Source: Anisus vortex
Lineage: Eukaryota; Mollusca; Gastropoda; Planorbidae
Direction: 5' to 3'
Assembly (NCBI GenBank): GCA_949126835.1
Contig: OX421497.1
Span: forward strand, 24,555,612-24,619,611
DNA: 64,000 bases
Part shown: positions 59,740 to 64,000 of the stretch, piece after piece
How positions within the stretch are numbered: the first letter of the stretch is position 1
Layout: every line of letters begins with the position of its first letter
Made by a program: the position numbers and the translations under genes
The notes under the pieces: generated by a model
What the model was told of the DNA's origin: nothing
The model's input: only the letters and a program-made list of their open reading frames with translations
The model's database searches: none

Positions 59740-61190
59740 ATTTTTATTTATATTAACATTACTTCCTTGTATAGCCTTACATATAGGCCTATAAATGTGA
59801 TACTTTAAAATCCTTTTTATGAACTTAGCAAGCCTTTGTGCTTTTATAGCCCGACGACCGACCCGATCTTTGGGAGGCTAATTGACCCACTTTACGTTAT
59901 TCTATCGAGCTGACACTTGGCATCATTTGACAACACATTTTGCCAAATTTTCAGCGTCACCCCTCACACTAACCGCAAAGATCATCTTTTAACTGCTTTT
60001 TTTTCCATTACACTTTCTGGTGCTCATTTCCTCTTATTTTAAACTCATTTCTGATCTATTAATTTAGATCTTTTTTCGGGGGGGGGGGGGGGGCAGGGTT
60101 CCTATGAGACAAGTGAAGAGCAAAATATTCGATTTGTGGTTTAATCAATAACAAGCTAATTTTTATTTCTTGATCAACGGTTATCTTCTTAGGCTTAATT
60201 TGAGTCCATGCTGGGATAATTCATATGTTGCCATCTTCTTAGGCTTAATTTTAGTCCATGCTGGGATAATTCATATGTTGCCATCTTCTTAGACTTAATT
60301 TGAGTCCATGCTGGGATAATTCATATGTTGCCAACTGCAGTAAAACTTTAGTGGTTTTCAAGCTCGATCTCAGATACTGAGAATTCGGTTAGATTTAGAA
60401 TAACGCCAACTTTAAAACAACAAATCCGTTGGGTCAAAGTTAAGTCCATGCTTGGGATAATGCACTTGAATAATATGTTGCAAACAACAATAAAACTTTT
60501 ACGGTTTTTAAGCTCGATTGAGAATTCGGTGAGATCAATAATTCAATAACTTAAGCGTTAAAATAAAACATCCGTTGGGTTAAAGTTATTAAAGTTAACT
60601 ACCAATTCGCACATTTCACATACACTTTACTGTTTTACAATAACGTTTAAAAAGCCCCAACATTCCAAGCAATAAAAATTAATATTTCTTTCTATTCCGA
60701 CTCAGAACTCGTATTCAGCAAATCTTCATGTTTCTAATAAACTTCCAAGAGAACAAAGCTTATAATCCTTTCTTGGACTATTATATAACCAGTATTAGAT
60801 CTAGTGATGATAAAATATTTAAAAAAAAAAAGAGATTGTGTTTATGAAAAAGAGAAAGTTGCTTAGCACTTATTTTTTGGCAACACCTGCTTACCCAATA
60901 ACTAAGCCTACCATATTGGTCAGTGATAAACAAACGAGGTTTCGTTGAACTCTATGGTTCCTTGAAAAATGTCAAGGGTTCAGCAAGTTGATGGACTATT
61001 ATAGTCTACTTAGAAGAAGAAATGGCTAGAGGTAGACTATAAATGGAGGAGAGGGGTTCAAAATAATATTACTTTATAAAGCAAAATGCATGTTTAGAAT
61101 TTTGCAATGTAGGCCTAAGTCTTTATGTACAGAAAATGACAAGGCTCGTCAATTAATTTTTCATTAAAACTAATTTTGAATGAGATACAC
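59740..61190. other. Intron or upstream region of the minus-strand gene
   Basis: It holds a G run (60078-60093) and the three-copy repeat at 60185-60340. A missing coding exon that links 63351 to 59730 may be here, but I could not place it. Confidence 0.4.
60185..60340. repeat. About 55-bp tandem repeat, three copies
   Basis: GCCATCTTCTTAGGCTTAAT and GTCCATGCTGGGATAATTCA recur in order three times. A diverged fourth partial copy occurs near 60440 (AAGTCCATGCTTGGGATAAT). Confidence 0.88.
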
Positions 61191-61195
61191 AGTGC

Positions 61196-61750
61196 CAGTG
61201 CCTTTACAAGCTTATGTGGCGCTCCTGGGCAAAACTTTCAGCGCCGCCCCCTTGCATACTGTAACTCAGGGGTCGGGAACCTTTTTGTCTGATAGAGCCA
61301 TTGACACCACATTTTTTTTAAAGTAATTCTGTGAGAGCCATACATTATGCTAAAAACTAACAAAATAAGTAAATGTGTGCACGAGTTATTTCCCTTTAAT
61401 TACAATGAATGCAGGGTTGCTATTTTTCTGTCTTTTAGGTCAGCGGAGTTTATCTCCTTTACCACTTCTGATGCTGAGCTGCAGTAAACTTTATCTCGTT
61501 TGTAGAATGAAATATTGATATGCAATTAATATGTAAATCAAAGGAGTCTAAAGAAACTTTTTTTTTTTATCAATCGAACATTTGTCTGCGAGCCAGATGT
61601 AGCCATCAATAGAGCCACAGGTTCCCGACCCCTGTTATAACTGCTTGTTTAGTGCTATATTTTCTATGTTTAGACTACACTTGCCGCTAATTGGAAGTGC
61701 CGCCCCCGGGCATATGCCCCCCTCTGCCCCCCTTCTATGTGAGGGCACTG
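61196..61750. mobile_element. hAT-like MITE, perfect 8-bp TSD CACAGTGC
   Basis: It begins CAGTGCCTTTACAAGC and ends TATGTGAGGGCACTG; only CAGTGCC is shared as terminal inverted repeat. CACAGTGC flanks both sides (61188-61195 and 61751-61758). It is related, in inverted orientation, to the fragment at 20150-20360. A second hAT MITE (61267-61634) is inserted inside it. Confidence 0.85.
61267..61634. mobile_element. 368-bp hAT MITE nested in the previous element
   Basis: The termini CAGGGGTCGGGAACCT and AGGTTCCCGACCCCTG are perfect inverted repeats of 16 bases. The flanks CTGTAACT and TTATAACT are an 8-bp duplication with two mismatches. Internal GAGCCA motifs near both ends (GATAGAGCCATT and ATAGAGCCACAG) are shared. 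The termini resemble the hAT elements at 10871 and 16461, but the interior differs. Confidence 0.87.
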
Positions 61751-62311
61751 CACAGTGCCCAAGCCTACTCATAAATACACTAATCCCTGTGGTTTATATA
61801 TTACACCAACATGCCAATCTAAGACATGAAACATTATAGTCTGGTTACAATGCAGGTGAAAAACATTATGAAGCTTCCAAAGAGGGCTTTTTGCAAAGAA
61901 AAAGTTTCGTTTCATTATAAACTTCTCTGGATCTAGCTAGGTCAATCGACATTAGATTTAGATAATGAATGCCTGATCTTCTGTATTTCGAGCTAATTAA
62001 ATTATTTGTACAATTTTAGCATTATACACAAATAGGCCATCTTGGCACTAGTGGCAAGGATAGGGACAGGAACGAACAACAATACCGGTCCTTCTATGTT
62101 AATATACGATTAACTCGTATGTGAATATAATGTGAACCTGGGTTGCTTTCGTAAACAACATTTCATTTAAGAATGCTCTATTTCGTTTGAATATTTTGGG
62201 TCGTAAATAATGGCAGATATGGCTCTCCATGCTGGACTACTTTGTAGAAGCAAGTTAAAAAAAAAATGTCTAGTTTAAGAGTTTACTTTTCTGTGGTTCA
62301 TAAATATATAG

Positions 62312-62487
62312 AATCCAAGTGAAATTTATTTAAATATACTTTAAATTGTTTTGAATATTGTGGCTATAGAATCCAAGTGAAATTTATTTAAATATACTTT
62401 AAATTGTTTTGAATATTGTGGCTATAGAATCCAAGTGAAATTTATTTAAATATACTTTAAATTGTTTTGAATATTGTGGCTATAGAA
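62312..62487. repeat. 58-bp tandem repeat, three copies
   Basis: The segment from AGAATCCAAGTGAAATTTAT to GAATATTGTGGCTAT is repeated three times almost exactly. Confidence 0.95.
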
Positions 62488-62489
62488 TC

Positions 62490-63340
62490 GAGTAGCTAGC
62501 ACGCCTCTCCCCCTCCTCTCTCTGGCCAATGGGAGTCTGATATTGTAGAGAGTCAGGAAAGACAACCACTCTAGAAATAGCGTAGCATCTTTTTTTTGTC
62601 GCCCGCGGTGGCCGTATGATTTATTCCCCCCCCCCCCCCCCCCAACTGCGTCGAATGTTGATAACCCATTAACCTTCAAAATTCCTGAACAACATTAACA
62701 CGTATTCACTTAATGCTTCCATTCTTTCAGCTACAATTATGAATATTGAAATTTTACGAGAGAGAGAAAGAGAGAGAGAGAGATCGTAAAAATATAACAA
62801 TAAGATACTAAAAAAACACAAACAAATTCTTTTGGAAATTTTCATTTTGGCAGTCAAACATTTTTAGCCAAGTCAGCTAGACTCTAGTACTTTCGACTGT
62901 GGAGAAAAGTGAAACAATGCATCAAGTCGGTTGAAATAGTACAAACAAACTTTTCGCACTTTTCTTTCGACAAAATACAGTCCATCGGCAAGTGCAAGTC
63001 CCCTGTCTATGGAGTGGATTGCCTTGTGTTTGCCTGGCTTTTCGCTAATCTTGGGTAGTTTTAAGTGAACTTGAGAAGAGCGATCGCAGCTGGCAACGCT
63101 TATTACTCTGGTAAAGAAAATAACAAGATCCCAGTATTGTAGGTTGAGTCCCCAAGGTGAATCTCGGTATGTTCAAACATAAAAGTCAATTAGTTTTGTT
63201 CAACAAAAACTGTACTCTCTTCCTTTCGCAAAGACTTTCTCTTATTATAGCCTATATCTTCATCTTCGCTCAGCTAACAATCATAATAATGTATTTAGCA
63301 GATTTCACTTTGTATGAAAAGCATAATTGTTTTCATTCTG
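62490..63340. other. Region near the first exon of the minus-strand gene
   Basis: It contains a C run (62627-62643) and a GAGA microsatellite (62758-62782). A minus-strand open segment at about 62733-62669 has an acceptor (ATAATTGTAG) but does not fit the phase of the exon at 63351. No confident gene. Confidence 0.35.
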
Positions 63341-63350
63341 ATAAACTTAC

Positions 63351-63457
63351 TGAAATCTCGAATATATTTCTTCCGTCAGCCTGTTTAGACAAAATATTTC
63401 CCGTTCCAACACAACATCAAATCCCATCGCTGCATCAGTCAATTCTTCATGATCCAT
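63351..63457 (-). CDS. Probable first coding exon of the minus-strand gene
   Basis: ATG at 63457 opens 35 codons (MDHEELTDAAMGFDVVLERE, then IFCLNRLTEEIYSRF) and ends in phase 2 at a perfect GTAAGT donor. It is on the same strand as, and 3.6 kb upstream of, the exon at 59730. The phases do not join directly (59730 needs phase 0), so at least one small exon between 59.8 and 63.3 kb is missing from my model, or this exon belongs to another gene. Confidence 0.5.
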
Positions 63458-64000
63458 TCGTTGCTAATTGCGGATTCGACGGTCCAAGCGTGTGCCGATT
63501 TCTGAGCAGAGTTGTTGTTTTTTTGTCTGTCCATTCTACTGTTCACCACCTTTTCTCTATTTGGAAGAAGACAATTTCTCAATGCTGTAAGCTTGACAGA
63601 ATTGTGTTGCTGATCCAGCTTTTATTTTTGTTAGAATATGTCGTGAAGAAATGATGTCTAAAGGTTGAGAATCGAAAGACTCGAAAACGACAATACCGAG
63701 TCGAGAATTAAAGAAAAATGAAAGATCTTAAAGATGCATTTTCCATGTGTTGTTCCAGGGCAATGACGACTAATGATAATTTCTTAACTACAAAATTTAC
63801 TGCGTCTGTTTGACTACTCACTCCATCTAGAGCCCACGTGTAGCTTGATACTTTGATCCTGAAGCAAGACATCCCCAGTGATGTGAGGATGTAAAAGATA
63901 GAATAAGAATAACCTGTCCAATGTTCAAAAACAAAAACGTAACAGAGGCTGCCTGTAAGTAAGCCAGATACAGGGCATTGCTCGTGCATGTCACAAAATA

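Noticed and set aside
62669..62733. Candidate exon linking 63351 to 59730
   Set aside because: With its acceptor at ATAATTGTAG the required phase meets TGA immediately, so it does not join the first exon.
63157..63654. 165-residue plus-strand open frame, the second longest in the window's right end
   Set aside because: The minus strand of the same bases has an ATG-led exon ending in a perfect GTAAGT donor, on the same strand as the downstream gene. The plus-strand product matches nothing I know, so it is most likely antisense shadow.

Overview
The window is eukaryotic: AT-rich, with intron-containing genes, GT-AG splice sites, AATAAA poly(A) signals, nested DNA transposons, 5'-truncated LINEs and many minisatellites. 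The palindrome TAGGCCTA is very frequent, and the gene sequences and repeats look molluscan, most likely gastropod. That placement is inference. There is nothing bacterial (operons, CRISPR, IS elements).

Layout. (1) 1-1930: a highly homogeneous 38-bp satellite. (2) 2415-11369 (+): the last six coding exons of SEC63, with all intron phases consistent. Its introns hold a 2.5-kb transposon, two MITEs, a SINE-like element and a 16-bp minisatellite. (3) 12.7-15.4 kb: three minisatellites around a small two-exon gene (-, 14631-13812). It encodes an 81-residue secreted precursor with signal peptide, two four-cysteine modules, a KR site between them and a C-terminal GRRR. This gene is the most interesting and possibly undescribed locus here. 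(4) 16461-19562: a hAT-type element with a perfect 8-bp target duplication, containing a second hAT with a broken transposase and an antisense LINE fragment. (5) 22.7-28.2 kb (+): two tandem OARD1/TARG1-like macrodomain genes. The second has lost the catalytic Asp and a binding-loop Gly and is probably a pseudoenzyme. (6) 29446-38617: five head-to-tail copies of a 1.6-2.1 kb non-autonomous element with an internal 19-bp minisatellite. (7) 41601-59730 (-), probably starting at 63457: a long many-exon gene for an unrecognised protein of at least about 540 residues, with a helical C-terminal part and an EF-hand-like loop. Its introns hold three LINE remnants, a MITE pair and a nested hAT pair.

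The genes have no evident shared pathway: SEC63 acts in ER translocation, the OARD1 pair in ADP-ribose metabolism, and the small precursor is predicted secreted. All calls come from reading the sequence. Splice models rest on frame continuity and splice-site consensus, not on transcripts.
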